From Bryum argenteum (taxonomy: Eukaryota > Streptophyta > Bryopsida > Bryales > Bryaceae): a DNA stretch of 64,000 bases. This document shows positions 10,306-23,066 of this stretch, piece after piece (position 1 is the first letter of the stretch; the number at the start of each line of letters is the position of its first letter). The stretch spans positions 43,668,420 through 43,732,419 of the forward strand of contig CM073321.1 in NCBI GenBank assembly GCA_037043015.1, written 5' to 3'. The translations under genes and the position numbers were made by a program. The notes beneath the pieces were generated by a model. It did no database searches. It saw nothing but the letters and a program-made list of their open reading frames with translations, and was not told where the DNA came from.

Positions 10306-10419
10306 TTATATAACTTTACATTCCTTTCTTAACCTCATAATTCTAAACCAGTTTACTACCAGTACAAATTGCATGATACAAAACAAGCATTGCAACACGG
10401 ATATTGATTTAAGCAACAC

Positions 10420-13400
10420 ATCAATAAAATAAAATTTAATTAGGGACATTGCGGTAAACGAAAGAACAATATGGTCCTGATCCTCATCATCTCTTAGTCT
10501 AGCAAACCCAGCTCGGATTGTAGCAACAATGTCTTCACTCAAGCTATAAGTAACCTCTCCACCTTTGCGTCTATCCACGTTCGGAATCATACCAAATTTA
10601 CAATGCACAATAAGGTGGGAATGCATATGTGCAGGTTGAGAGTTGCCAAGAAAAACATAGCTATTGAAATGCTTCTGGTAGTAAGTACCATGTAAGATAT
10701 AATCTCCAACTTTGTAATCAGGACCCCATGGGCAAGTGAACGCCGAGGTAACTTGGTGCTTGGGTAAGGAGCACTGAAGAATGTAAAATTCAACTCCCTT
10801 ATCATTTCCCTCTATAGCTAGGACATCAAAGTTGTCACCTGCCCGAATGAGATCACCTCTTCCTTGACATTCCAAAACCTCCTCTTCAATGGTGTCTTCA
10901 TCGCAATCCTCATAATCAAGCATAACCTCTTTTACTTCAGAAAGGTTGTATGGCTTTAATTTCACCAACTCCCAGCCCTCCACATGAGACTTATTTGTAC
11001 AATTAGAACAGTCACCATCAAAACAGTACGCACAAAAGCATGACAACTTTCGAACAAATAGCAAGGTTGGATCAGCAACTAAGAAGGTGTACAAACAATG
11101 CAGACTCTAAGAGCTCTCCACTGTCTCGTAGTCATGACTACGCTCCTTCATGCAATCTTTGGGAATTTCCCAAAAGTACCTCCAAGCTTCCTTGATCCCG
11201 GTCTTCCGGAAATTTGTATCTACTTCTGCACTCATTGTGGCCTTGAGGAAACAAACCGCATCGTGTGCATTTTGCATCCTTCCCCAGGTATCATGAAGTT
11301 GAGATTGTTGCAAAGCACGCTTCCCAACAGCCCCTGCACCATCCCACTCTCCCTTTCCATGGCCCGTGCCAAAGAAATTCCAATTCATGGTACATCTATT
11401 TGTGAGACTTGGATATCTTGCAACAAAGTATGAAGCCCGTGCACCTTTGAATTGGCGAGCACAACCATCGGACCAGACAACATGGTATTTGGGGCGAATA
11501 TCTGTAATAAGGCACCCATATTAGTGTCTTGACAATCAAAATTAGCTATGTAATCTGTACACATTAAACCGGAGTGGTGCAATCAGTATCGGAAATTTAT
11601 AAATTGGGGTACTATTTAACAATTAAATTACACTGAAGTCTAAGCTGGAATGTTAGAAAGAATACGAAAAACATACCTTGCAATCGTAGCCACTGCCAGT
11701 GCTGCATGAAACAATGCTGAACAAATAGTGAGTCATGCTTTTCATCGTCTGATATATAAAAATAAGAATCCTTTACAATATCCCCATTTCAATTCATCAT
11801 GTAAGTAATGTGCACTAGAATGGTAATTTGCGTTGAACACCAATACATGCTTTGTATTTGCTTCTGAATCTCAAATGTATAATTCTCAGCACAGTCAATA
11901 TGCGACAAGATCATACCTTCACCCATGCAGCCAATTGACCGCCTGCAAAGGTCATCCTACCACCTCGCAATGAAATTATGCCAAACAAATTGAGGTTATT
12001 TCAACTTCAAGTATTCAGAAAACACTATGGAAGAAGTCTCCTTGTATGTTTCTACAATCCTCTTTTGGGGCCTCCCCTCCTGGGTGACTCCAATCACTTC
12101 ATTCTCAAATCACTTCCAGGTAACAAGTGTTGATGCAGAAAGTTCTTCAGGACAAATCTCCAACTTCAAAACACCACAATCACTGCATGTACCCATAACA
12201 CATGAAAGTGCATGCCACTCGGCATTCTCCGATTTTAAACAAACTATTTCCTGCCCCAGAGATGTTGTTCTACTATATGTTTTCAAATGAGCATGACAAT
12301 GTGCCTCACCTAGTGGAGACTTGCAAACAACACACTCACAAGTACAATCACTTAGGAAGTGAAGTCCATTTTCTACACCTTGACTTTTATTGAACCCCTC
12401 TCTAAGCATGTCAATCTCAACATGGTAGCGACAGCAACATACATTCCTCTCATTGCAAGGTCTAACAAAATATGGCTTCAATTTTTCAAAAGCCCTCAAT
12501 TTGATAGGAACATCGGGATGTAATTCAACAAATCAGTTGTGGAAGACCAACTGCATACACATGAAGAATTTGTAAGAAGACAGCACAATGTGTACCGATC
12601 CTTGAAAGACTCAACTACACGGTTCAAACTATACTAAACAGTACACCATTTGATCGAACATACCAAGCTGATTATAATTTACAAAGAAAACCAATGCAGT
12701 ACACCCTAAACCAAATTTTTTGCTAAAACTATACAGATACTAAACAAGATGACACATGAATGTCTTTTGAGTAATTGTTCATGAAATTTTATACACTACT
12801 GGATTACATTGTAGATGAAATTTTATACACATAAAACGGTAATTACTAAACGTTAGATATTGAACTAAGAAGGAGTCATTTCAAAATCCCTAAATAGTAT
12901 TTGCTTGCTAAATTGGTACCAGATCAATACAAACTAGACGCAAAAAAAAGTCTTTGACGATACTTGAGTTTCTAGCAGGTAGTGAGTGTAGTGTTGTTCG
13001 TAGGTTTTTGGTCCAATCCACTTCTGAACAATCTCCTTTCGGTTTGGACTTACTCGAGTCTCCTCCGTCCACCATCTTACAACAATGTCTCGAATTTCTT
13101 CAGACAACCCTAGCCTTCTCTTTCCCTTAGCCAACACAGAAGCCGTGTCGCCAATACGCTCAGTTTTGCGCTGTAATGCTACTCTAAGGTTCTATGGATT
13201 CACATTTAGAATCCTAAACAAGACTTTTATATTTGACACACTTGAAGATACAGCTGCATCAAGAAGAATAGACTTCCTAGCAAGCTTGTCAGCTGACTGA
13301 GCACCCTTGACTGCCTCTAATTCTTTCTGATAGTTTTGAATAAGCTCTAACTAAACCATTGCATCTAGTCTTCCTCTCCAATTTTAGAGGTAGTGGCAAG

Positions 13401-13628
13401 CAATCTTGCCTCTTCTTCTCTCTCTCTTCTCAACTCTCGTCGTTTTTGTTGTCTCTCTGCTTCCCCCTCTCTTAGACTTTCCCTACTGTCAAAAAGCTCA
13501 TCTGCCCTAGCACAAGGATTTCTTCTAATAGACCCAACACGCTGAGCAACATTGCGATTATCACCCATTGCAACAAGATCTTGAGAACCCTTACACTCTA
13601 GGCACACTCTGATCAAATTAACGTCCAC
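10420..13628 (-). pseudogene. DDE-transposase-like gene, WSDGC/HGKGE family, decayed
   Basis: Read on the - strand, blocks follow in order: a charged coiled coil (about 13630-13380); LGLSEEIRDIVVRWW with ETRVSPNRKEI (13110-12950); a Cys-rich block with ERNVCCCRYHVE (12460-12110); HIDCAENY and YISDDEKHDSLFVQHC (about 11900-11710); VVWSDGCARQFKGARA and NFFGTGHGKGE with DGAGAV (11480-11300); and a C-terminal CFCAYCFDGDCSNC region (11030). The Asp residues in HIDCAENY and WSDGC are the likely catalytic acids; I know this arrangement from repetitive plant and animal proteins but cannot give a formal family name. Introns are visible (donor GTATG near 11675, GTATCG near 12963). In-frame stops lie near 13195, 12108, 11960, 11810 and at about 11107, so it is not functional. 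Confidence 0.65.
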
Positions 13629-13629
13629 A

Positions 13630-15880
13630 AAACCCTCTCGGAAAACGTCGACGAAACAAACTCCACACCAAAATCAAAATCGCCGGATCTCAAAATCTAC
13701 CAAAGTGCATCTATCGTGTACCAATATAGAACAATCAGTACGATCTACCTCTGTAACTGAGCAAAAAGTGTAAAACTTTGTGAAAATAGCGTCAACAACT
13801 AGCATGTTGTGAGATGTAATTCTATACGACAAAAAATTGTCAGGATGATAAGCACGATGTCCTGAAGACTTGCAAATCCACCGGCGATTTCAGGAAAAAC
13901 AAATTTGTACAGTTTGGAATGTTTCGTACCGCTTGTACATGAAAACTAGAAACCGCCAGGGGGTAGACCGTAGCGTGCGTTCACCCTTTCCTTAAGATGA
14001 GGCTATCAAGTTTTGGAAAGAGGTTATTAAGGTGGGCCGGTAAGGAGACGCTTAAGAGTATTCTAGTATCACATTCTAGTATCCTCAACTCAAAAATCCC
14101 TTAGTTTCCATAATGTTATGTTAGCTTTGAAGCTCATTTAAAGAGAAATATTTGTAGGACTATGCGTTCCTAAATAAAAGTTTATCTAGAGTTGGCTTTG
14201 ATGGAGGAGAAGCAGGTGCTATGTGGAAGTGGAGCTGTAAAGCTGTGAGAGCATCGGTGTAGCTATGAAGTAGGAGTCGCAGCCGTGAAAGCTCACCGAT
14301 ACGTTGGAAGTTGTGAAGCATTCAGTGGAGTTGTGCATGACCAATTTTTTATTCAAATTGTGGCTTGTTTGTTTGTGTGCGGGACACTAGTGCTGCAATG
14401 GGCAGTGTTGCTTTGCAACAAGGGTTCGATTTCCTCACTAGTGACTTAGACTTTGGATTATAACTTTACAATTAAACTTGTATTTGTTCATTTACATTGA
14501 AATGCAATTGCACATTTACACATGATCATGTTTGTGTCTTAATCTCTCCTGTTTATATGTTATGAACACATGAGTTTCACCATTTTTTTCTCACTTACCA
14601 TTTTTTTGAGCACTTCATACTTTCACTTAGCTTTATTTCTAACATTCCTGAAGTTTCTTAGCATTTCATTGCACCAAAAATTCCATAGTGTAGTCACTTG
14701 CACACAACAAAATTGGATGTATGATCGCACAATCTTTTCTCATTCAACTTTTTTTTTAAGTCAAAATACTACAAGGGCAGAAATATTTTTTCCACTACTG
14801 CCCGTAAAAGTAGCTCCAGAGGCCTTTTTTGTTGACCAATGATAGCATATCCCCTAATTTCAAAGTAAGATTCCTAGGAACGCTCATGGGTATGTAGGAT
14901 AGATCTTAACCCCTAAGAGCCCAATCAACCATTTTATGATCGATCCTGAATTTTGACGAGCTGTACCTAGATAAAATTAGACTTTTTTGGAAGTTTTTTT
15001 AGCATTCTAGAAGTTTGGTAAGTTGGAAACCACATCCAATTTACGAAACCCTATTTGTATTCATAGATTGTTAGGAATAAGCCTTCAAATACAAACAGGG
15101 CAAAGTTTTCTTAGTGTAAGAAATCTTACTATTTTGGGAAACTAATATGGTTCCTTACAGGTTACTTGTCGCCTATCTCCATTTTCTACTTCTATAACAT
15201 AATACTGTTCGGCGATCCTTTCTACCTACCAAACCTTTCTATCTACCAAGACTTCCTACCCACCAAACCTTCCTACCCAACGTACCAACCTACCATCTTA
15301 CGAACTTACCTACCAACCTATCTACCTATCTTCTTTTATGTTTTTTGGATTATGTAAGTTAAAATGAATTAAATTAAAATTATACTAAAAAAATAAAACA
15401 CGAACATATATAAAATTGTTATGGAATAGTAGACACGAGATACTTTCTTAGAATACCGTATGAAGTGCTTCTCCATCGGAACAACGGGTACCTTACTATA
15501 TAAAAATAATAAACATAATATGAGGAAATGGTAGAGACGGGATAATTCTATAAAAGTACCATATAAAGAGCTTCTCCGTCGCGACAACAGGTACATTGCT
15601 AGTATCATATAATATATGATTTTAGCCAATCATAGCAATTTCAAATTACTAATAATAGAAATTACATTTTATATATTGAATTTCGAAGTTTTACTCTCTT
15701 TATTTAATTATGAAACCATTCTTCCTTATTTTAAAAAATTTAACCATATAGATCTAATCTTGGTTCAAGTCTTTATACTATATTTGGAGCGCTACTTCAT
15801 AAGGGAAACTGAATTCATTTTTTATAATACATCTAAGTTTTTCTACAAACCCCTCGGACCTTTAGGAGTTAAGCAGTCAC
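13630..15880. other. Gene-poor AT-rich stretch
   Basis: No frame here has recognisable protein features. A CTAC/CCTA-type microsatellite lies at 15218-15345. Two similar phrases at about 15415-15490 and 15535-15600 (GAGACACGGGATA-like, then CTTCTCCRTCG and RCAACRGGTAC) suggest an old direct duplication. Confidence 0.45.
15218..15345. repeat. CTAC/CCAAC microsatellite
   Basis: Imperfect repeats of CTACC, CCTAC and CCAAC run through this stretch. Confidence 0.7.
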
Positions 15881-15904
15881 ATAACAACAGCGCAGATTTC
15901 ATTC

Positions 15905-16260
15905 CACCCTAATATGCACTTGGCCGGGACCCGATCCGACCCGGCCGGACCCGGCCGAGGCCCCGTTTCCACCCGGCCGGCCCGGCCCGGGACAAACCGT
16001 AGAGTAGCGGTTCTCTTCGTCCTCCCCAGGCAGCGTTGATGAAGAGAAGGTCTCGCTTCCCTGTGGGAGAGCAAACCCTCGTCTCGAACGGCAACCCAAG
16101 TCACAGGCAAGGCAATTGATCAGCAACAACGCTTCGCTTTTCTTCCTTCATTCCTTCCTTCCTTTCTCCCATCCCTTCTTTCCTTTTCTTCTTCCTGTGA
16201 GCAACCTACTCTGGCATCCTTTCTTTCTACATCCCTAGCTTAAGCACGCCCTTCTGTCGC
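15905..16260 (+). promoter_or_regulatory. CpG-rich and pyrimidine-rich leader region of HMGB
   Basis: The sequence turns sharply GC-rich (GGCCGG and CCCGG words, 15920-16000). It is followed by a long CT tract (16135-16200) of the kind seen at plant transcription starts. A possible 5'-UTR donor (CCTGTGAGC) lies at 16195-16203, with an acceptor TTCTGCAG ending at 16955, just before the HMGB start codon. This is placed by position only; no TATA box was relied on. Confidence 0.4.
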
Positions 16261-16974
16261 CGTCGCTGTGTGCTCTCTGGCCTTCATTTGCCTCACGTAC
16301 AACTCCGTTATACGTCTCTCTCGTCTACACCCTCCCCTTGTTTTAGCTTACCCGCGTTGTTGCAAGAAATCATGCGAACCTTCGCAATCATTTCTTTACG
16401 AAGCGTTGGTATTTTCACGGAAAACGTTGTTAAATTATTGGTGTGGCGTCTTTGGGTGGGACGTGGTATTTCGGTCGAGTCCTGTATTTACGGGGCGTGC
16501 GTGGATGGATCAACTCGAGGTCAATCTGCACATTGGCGTGGAGTGCTCATGACACCATGCAGCAACAGGACCAAGGCGGGGCCCTTGCTGGTTCTTTGAT
16601 GTTGAAGTTCTCGTTTGAACTTGGGCTCACTTCTTTTGTATGCTTTTGTGGAGTTTGTATACGTGTTTTGGTTACTTAACGAGGCTGCGAGGGACATGTT
16701 AACTTCTTTGCCGGCTCTTTCGGTATCAAAGTGGTTAATTTCATCGGTTTCACTATTGGGCGTGATGGAAAGCGCGATTTTCGGTGTTTGATTGCTGCTT
16801 GAGGGCTGCCAGCTACTGTCGAAAGCTTCTCCTTGTTCCCTCAGGGTTTAATGTCTGGAGCACCAGTTACGACGAGTCTGTTGGTGTGATATGTCCTGAC
16901 TTTAATAACAGGGATGGAGGGCTTAGCATCGGTTTCCTAATTATCTGTTCTGCAGGCGTAAGCAGCTAGCCAAG

Positions 16975-18031
16975 ATGAAGGAAGCGAAGGGCAAGAGAGG
17001 AGCTCCCGTGAAAGAGAAAGTACCCAAGGTGCAAGACAAGTAAGCGAGGCGTCCTTGGCATTGGGCTTGGTCCGCTGTGCGAAAGGGTGCGAGCCTTGGC
17101 CCTTGTACCTGATGACGGTGGCGTTGGGTTTTTTGGTCGCAGGGACATCAAGAAGAGGAAAGGAGCTGTGAAGGAGGCGAAGGCAAAGAAGCCGAAGCCA
17201 ACCAAGAAAGTGAAGGATCCGAATGCGCCGAAGCGACCTCAAACTGCATTCTTCATCTTCCTGTGAGTAGGAGGGGATTTTCCTGGTGATATTTATGTGG
17301 TTCAGTTGCTGGTTAGTTGTTTGTTTTGGTGGGTAATCTGAGGTGGCTCATAAACGGGTTGGCGGGAATCAGTAACGAGTTCAGGACAACATTCAAGGAG
17401 GAGCACCCTGACGTGAAGGGTGTGGCGGCGGTCGGGAAGGCGGGAGGCGAGCGTTGGAAGTCGATGTCGGAGGCTGTAAGGATATGTTCGCTACCTCTCA
17501 ACCATATGTATTTCAATACATCGGACAAATTTGGAGTTCCGAATGATCGTAGCAGTTGAGTGCATGTTCGTAATATTCGTTGCGGAAATAGTTTGCTGTA
17601 CCGAGGTGCAATGGCTGTGCAGGACAAGCAGCCGTTCGTGACGAAGGCTGCTCAGAAGAAGGCAGAATACGATCGGACGATCGCCTCGTACAAGCAGAAG
17701 CAGGTACAATTTGAGAGGCAACGTCCCAGTCATGTGTAACATGTTGGACGTCGACAATGGTGAGCGAATTCGGATACTTGAGGTGGGTAATGGCTTGAAT
17801 CTCACCAGTTGTTTCTGTTCGGGGGACAGGAGGATGACGAGGAGGAAGCGGACGCAGAGGAGTCTGACAAGTCGAAGTCGGAGATCCACGATGACGATGA
17901 AGAAGAAGACGAGGTGCGAGACAGGAGAGCTCGTAGTCGATTCGCGAGCTATTGGATGGCTCTGTAGTTCGCGGGGATGGTGAAGCTGACTTGGTTCTGG
18001 TGGTGTGCAGGAGGAAGATCTTGAGGAATAA
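16975..18031 (+). CDS. HMGB: HMGB-type high mobility group protein
   Basis: Six coding exons join in frame: 16975-17039, 17143-17262, 17373-17475, 17623-17703, 17830-17913 and 18011-18031 (157 codons plus TAA). All introns are GT-AG. Residues 1-47 are Lys-rich. One HMG box follows at about 47-120, with DPNAPKRPQTAFFIFL, NEFRTTFKEEHPDVKGV, GKAGGERWKSMS, KQPFVTKA and KAEYDRTIASYKQK. The tail is strongly acidic (EDDEEEADAEES, DDDEEEDE). A basic N-terminus, a single box and an acidic tail is the plant HMGB plan; these small nuclear proteins bend DNA and bind chromatin. No breaks are visible, and exon phases are consistent. This is the best supported host gene in the window. Confidence 0.95.
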
Positions 18032-19980
18032 TCTACCGGGGGAAGTTGTAGTGCCGTTCTATGTAACCGTTGGCAGTGGGCTCAACTGTGGATGAATCGT
18101 GATGAGGACCCTGTTCAGCGAAGCGCAGTGATTATTGTGGAAGCAGAGCTGCACAAACGTTTCAGTGGGACTCGAAGCCGGGGCCGTGGCGTGGTCGTTG
18201 GGTGTCGGTAAATCTGGTTTCGGGCACGACTTGGTGGTGGTATGGACATGACAGAAAGGGAGGAACAGGACGGGACGGGAGTATTGGTGGACGAAGTGGT
18301 TTTATTTCGTTTCTTGTAGTCTTTCTTGTGGACTTGTTCTTGTAGAATTGATTTCCACCTTGGGCTTTTGGCCAGTGATTGACTAGTGCAGTGGCTCTTG
18401 GTGACACGGTGGTTGTGGTGACAAGGGCGGCCAGAACCGAATTGATTGTATGAATATGCAAGTCTAGGTTCTATTGGAATCTGGTTTTGCATGTTCTATG
18501 TGAAAATTTAATCCTACATTTGTCTCAATGTATTGTTCCTACAATAGGACTGAAGGAAATAAAAAAATCCAAACATCAATGTAAGGAAACTGCATGCACA
18601 TTAAAAAACATATTCGAGAACCGGAAAGTGAGTTGTAATCTCATTAATCCCTTAAGTTGAAAGGTCCCATAAATACCAGAAGCCCTCTAACCACCCTCCA
18701 TCGATGTGTAACGTGTACCAAATCTTAGCCTCAAATCAAGAATTTTAGCTTCAAACTCAAGAAGATTGTCACATTCAAGTTGAAAGCAGTCTTTCCACAG
18801 TCTTTCTGGTTTGATGTTTCTTGTGCTCAAAAATTCGATCTTAGTAGTAAGGCTCGGTTCAGACTGGGACGTCCAGTGGAGGTGGACAACAGTGGAAGCA
18901 AGCAAAACTGGATGTCCACCATCTTGTCCATTACATTGTGGAAGGAACTTGCCATGTCATCTATCTTTTTGTTTGTCCGGTGGATGGTTTCAGACTGTTC
19001 TATTGGACGTCCAGAGACTTTCCTTCTTCTACCCTTCAATTACAAGAGGTAATGTACATATTATAATTTCACTACATAGTCAAAACCATCTGAGTTTGTC
19101 CATTGAACAAGTTTGGGGCTACCTTTGGAGGTGTAGAATTTTGGCGGGAAAGGATGCCAACATGGCAAATCCCTCTTGCGGACATCCCTTCAGTCTGAAA
19201 GGGACTTTGGACAAAAACCTAGACATCGGCCAATGAGAAGCCAAAGAATTTCGTCCACCTCCAGTTTTCAAATTTGATTATTTTGACTACATATGCAATC
19301 TTAACCATTTTTGTGTACATATGCAATTTTTAAACTTTTCAAAAGATTTGCCTCATGAAGAAATTGGACTTATTCTTGGACCATACTATCTCCCAAAATC
19401 TTAGTACCGCCCTAGAATGCGGGCCGCAAAGCACGCCTGAAAATGCGGAGAAGAGGAGGTATGGGAGGGGTACAGCTGGAGAGGTCTTTGGGGTGGGGTC
19501 TTGGGAGCGAAGATCTTGTGGGCGGGGATTCTTGGGGGAGCAGATTTACCCCATATCATTTGTGGCTGCTTCCTCCCTTGAGAAATTACAAGAAGGCTGG
19601 GGGGCTAAATTGAAAGACTAAAATTCTAATATTAAGTGGACTCCATGTGGCACCTCCTTAAGGGGGTCCATGTGGCAAGAAAGGCCCTAGATTGATTAAT
19701 TAATGTTGCTGCATAGTGAAGGTTACTATGCACGAGCATCTCACTACGCAACACTCACTATCAATGCAATACGTTCAAGTTTTTGATCGGATACACTTAA
19801 CCCATAACTGTTCTTGTGTTGATTGGGAGCTTCAAACCTCAAGACTGTAATTTTGAATATACACTCTCCGGGGTAAACGAAATTTTTTTTCTTTTTTTTC
19901 AAGCTTCCAAACGTAGCATCTTGTACATAGGATTATTATGAGCTACCGCTTCAAATATTGACAATCGAATGATTACCATT
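18032..19980. other. HMGB 3' flank and gene-poor sequence
   Basis: The HMGB 3' UTR probably occupies the first few hundred bases. Further right I see only short frames without motifs. Confidence 0.4.
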
Positions 19981-19992
19981 TGAGAGATCATA

Positions 19993-20078
19993 ACATCCTA
20001 AGTTTACTCCCAAGTTGATTATCCAAAAATTCTCTCCTCTTCAACTTGGGAGTAAACTTGGGAGTAAACTTAGGATGT
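19993..20078. repeat. Foldback repeat with an internally duplicated right arm
   Basis: The left arm at 19993-20018 (starts ACATCCTAAG) is the reverse complement of the outer parts of 20041-20078. The right arm contains a 12-bp duplication (GGGAGTAAACTT twice). The phrase ATTATCCAAAAATT occurs both in the loop and just after the right arm. Confidence 0.8.
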
Positions 20079-20342
20079 CATTATCCAAAAATTTCAATCT
20101 CATTCGCAACTGGTGGATGATGCCCCTAGTGGCCAATATGGTGTATTGTGTAAAATTTGGTAACATAAAATAATAGTCTGCTCTAGTGTCCTGCGTGAAC
20201 CAATTTTGACATCAGCTTTGCAGTTAACTAGCGCCAATTGCCACCACTTAAACTCCTAGAGAGCCAAAATATAATTGAAATCCAATGCAGAGTGCAAAGT
20301 GACAATTGTGCCCTCAAGACGCCCATCCAACCTCCTTTTATA

Positions 20343-20770
20343 CATAGATGGTAGGAGGGCGGGTGCCATTTTGGCGGGGGTTCCTAGGAAGCAGGGGGGT
20401 TCTAGAGGGAAGGAGTGATGCGGCTTTAGGGTGAGGCGGGGCGGGTGCAACTTTAGAGTGTTGCAGGGTGGGTGAAGAGAAAGGGCAAGGGGGGTGGATG
20501 AGAGGGGGCCGGGCGGATGTGGGGCGGGTGAGTGGGGGCAAGGGCGTGTGAGTGGGGGGGGAGGTGGGTGAGGGGAGGCAAGGGCGGGTGAGGAGGAGGC
20601 ATGGGCGGGTTAGAAGGAGGTAGGGGCGGGTCAAGCGGGGGGGGGGGGACATGTGCAAGTCAAGGGAGGGGCATGGGCAGGTCAAGCAGGGGGGACATGG
20701 GCGGGTCAAGGGAGGGACATGGGCAGGTTAAGGGGGGGCAGGGGCAAGTCAAGGAGGGGGGGTTGCAAGA
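20343..20770. repeat. G-rich minisatellite
   Basis: Tandem phrases such as GGGCGGGTGAG, GGGCGGGTCAAG and GGGGCAAGG continue for over 400 bp, with runs of up to 11 G. The + strand has clear G-quadruplex potential. Open frames through it are low complexity and not called genes. Confidence 0.85.
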
Positions 20771-21029
20771 GAGGAGAGAAGAATCTAAGTTTTCCTACTT
20801 TCAATTCCTCCACTTATTCAAATGTGAGTCTTCACATGCCAATTGCCCCTCTATTTCAAACTTAAGCTACCACATCCCTATTCCCCGTCTATTTCTAACT
20901 TCAGATATGACATCCCAATTCCCACCCTTGTTCAAAATTTGAGCTAGCAAATCCTAATTCCCACTCTTGTTCAAGATTTAAGCTCCAAAATTATAAGAAT
21001 ATTATAAATATTACAAAACACATACAAAT

Positions 21030-21330
21030 ATTTTTTTTACTTTCCGATACTGAGTTAGAAATATTGTTTACATCCCAGTGTTTATACATATAGTTGATTT
21101 ACTTTCCAAAGCTGAATAAGGAATATATTATACATAATTGGATTTATACGTACATTTGATTTTACTTCCCAATACTAAATCAAGAATACATTTTACATCC
21201 GAGTCTTCATATATATATTAGATTTTACTTTCCAATGCTAAATCAGGAATACATAATAAATAATAGGGATTATGTGTATATTTGATTTTACTTCTCAATA
21301 CTAAATTTGGAATACATTTTAATTCAAAAT
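21030..21330. repeat. AT-rich tandem repeat, period about 62 bp
   Basis: Five degenerate units share TTTACTT, CC or TC, CAATACTAAAT and GGAATACAT-like words. They start near 21037, 21096, 21162, 21224 and 21288. Confidence 0.6.
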
Positions 21331-21410
21331 ATGGGCTACATTTGGATGCAATCACGAGAAGAGTTCTTTTAGCCAAGGAGGGTTATAAGTGTCTTTAGAG
21401 TCATTGTTAA

Positions 21411-21772
21411 CCCTTAAACGCCCGACCAAGTCCGAGGGGCTTGATTCCAATAGAATCTTTCCTGTAGCTCTCATTGTACTCAACGTTTCACTTACATTTT
21501 GATGTCAAACTGGTCACCTTCTTCTGATGCATTCAAAAAGTGAATTTTCACAATTCTAATTACAATTTGTATGAATGATTTTGTGGTTTGAAAGGATTGT
21601 GGTAGGTAGGTTGGGGTGGTACATAACCTTGTAGGAGGTTGCAAGCTCATCATTGATTGGTCCATTCATGATGCCCAAGTTCAAAAAGTGCACTATTCAT
21701 GATGCCCAAGTCCAAAAGATGCTGTGATCCAATTTTGGGCTGCCCGTTTTAGGCCCCAAGGGCGTTTAAGGG
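21411..21772. mobile_element. piggyBac-like MITE
   Basis: Perfect 13-bp terminal inverted repeats, CCCTTAAACGCCC at 21411-21423 and its complement at 21760-21772, are flanked on both sides by TTAA (21407-21410 and 21773-21776). TTAA duplication with termini starting CCC is the piggyBac-superfamily pattern. At 362 bp it has no coding capacity, so it would be non-autonomous. Confidence 0.7.
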
Positions 21773-22182
21773 TTAAGCTACATTTTCAAGCTTTTATATT
21801 CCAAAATTGAATAAGACAGGGGAAATTGGAGTGTGATAGCTCAAATTTTGAACAAGAGTTAGAATCGAGATGTGGTAGGTCAAATGAGAAATAGGGGGGG
21901 GGGGGAAGGGAATTGGCATGTGTTGGCTCAAATTTGAATAAGAAGGGCAATTGAAAGTAGGAAGGCTTAGCTCCCCCCCTTCTTCCAACCTCCGAGTATT
22001 TTTGGAGTAGCCAAGTCCAAACATTCCTCTACAAAAACCGGGATTTGGATTGCTTGGATATTGAAGGAGAATGTTTGGATTTGCTATGTTTAGATTGACC
22101 TCTCGTTCCGCTCACTCCACTCCTTGTACCTCATCGTGTTTGCAGCAAATTTGCAACTCGTCGGGGCATAATCCCTGCGCAA

Positions 22183-23066
22183 ATGAGTGATGAGGACATG
22201 TATGGTGGAGATTCTACTACTGATGGGCCTTCTATGGCGGTTCATAGTGGTTCTTCATGCCATTTAGTTGTTGATACGGACACAAGGGGTGGAGTGAGGA
22301 GTGTGAGTCCACATACAACAAGAAGAGATGCGAATGTGTTAGAAGGGCATGACAATCCACACTACATGTCAGAAGTCCGAGGCGCATCAAATTCCACAAG
22401 GTCTGTTGCTGCACGCTGGCGTAGCATGGAAGAACCCTTGCACATTGCGAAGAGGAGAGAATTGGATGAAAAGTGGGCACATTGTTTCTTTAAGGCAAAT
22501 ATCCCATTTAACGTGGTAAGCAATCCATTTTTTACTCAAGTGGTTTAGCAACTTCCAAGGCGAGAATTGACTATGGTCCTCCGTCTTATCATCACTTCAG
22601 GACTAATCTCATAGAACCCAACAGATTGCGAGTGGACAAGGAAATTGAGGTTAAAACTGGATTGGCAAAAACCGCTTACAGGGTGTCCATATGCACCAAT
22701 GGTTGGGACGATGTCAATCGTAGGCCTCTAATGAATGTGATGATGACTTGCGTGCCTAAAAAGGTATTTTTGCGAAGCAAGCATTGACACATCTGAGTAG
22801 ACAACATCTACGACATATATAGCAGACAAAATCTGCATATTCATAGAGAATGTGGGACCTAATAATGTGACACGAGTGTGACCAATAACGCTGCAAACAT
22901 GCTTGGAGCAATGAAATGTATCATAGAGGAGTATCCATGGATTTTCTTGCAAGAATGCATGGCACATGCTTTGTATTTCCTATTGGAAGATTGCACGAAG
23001 ATTCTAATTTTCAAGGACCTTATCGAGAGGGCGAGGAAGTTGTGCCATTGTATACAACAGAGGAAC
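22183..23066 (+). pseudogene. hAT-family (DUF659-type) transposase, decayed
   Basis: Three frames line up with the usual hAT/DUF659 order. The first (22183-22548) has ELDEKWAHCFFKANIPFNVV. The second, shifted (about 22550-22770), has DYGPPSYHHFRTNL, ICTNGWDDVNRRPLMN and VMMTCVPKK. The third (22878-23066) has VTNNAANMLGAM, CMAHALYFLLEDCTK. In active relatives the second catalytic block reads TDNAAN; here Asp is Asn. The BED finger and the C-terminal dimerisation region were not seen. The right end runs straight into a retrotransposon fragment at about 23060. Confidence 0.7.

Noticed and set aside
18811-19236. 141-codon frame right of HMGB
   Set aside because: No conserved motif, and opposite-strand and shifted frames are equally open; the composition is not gene-like.
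20338-20709. Pro-rich frame on the - strand of the G-rich repeat
   Set aside because: It is a direct translation of the minisatellite.
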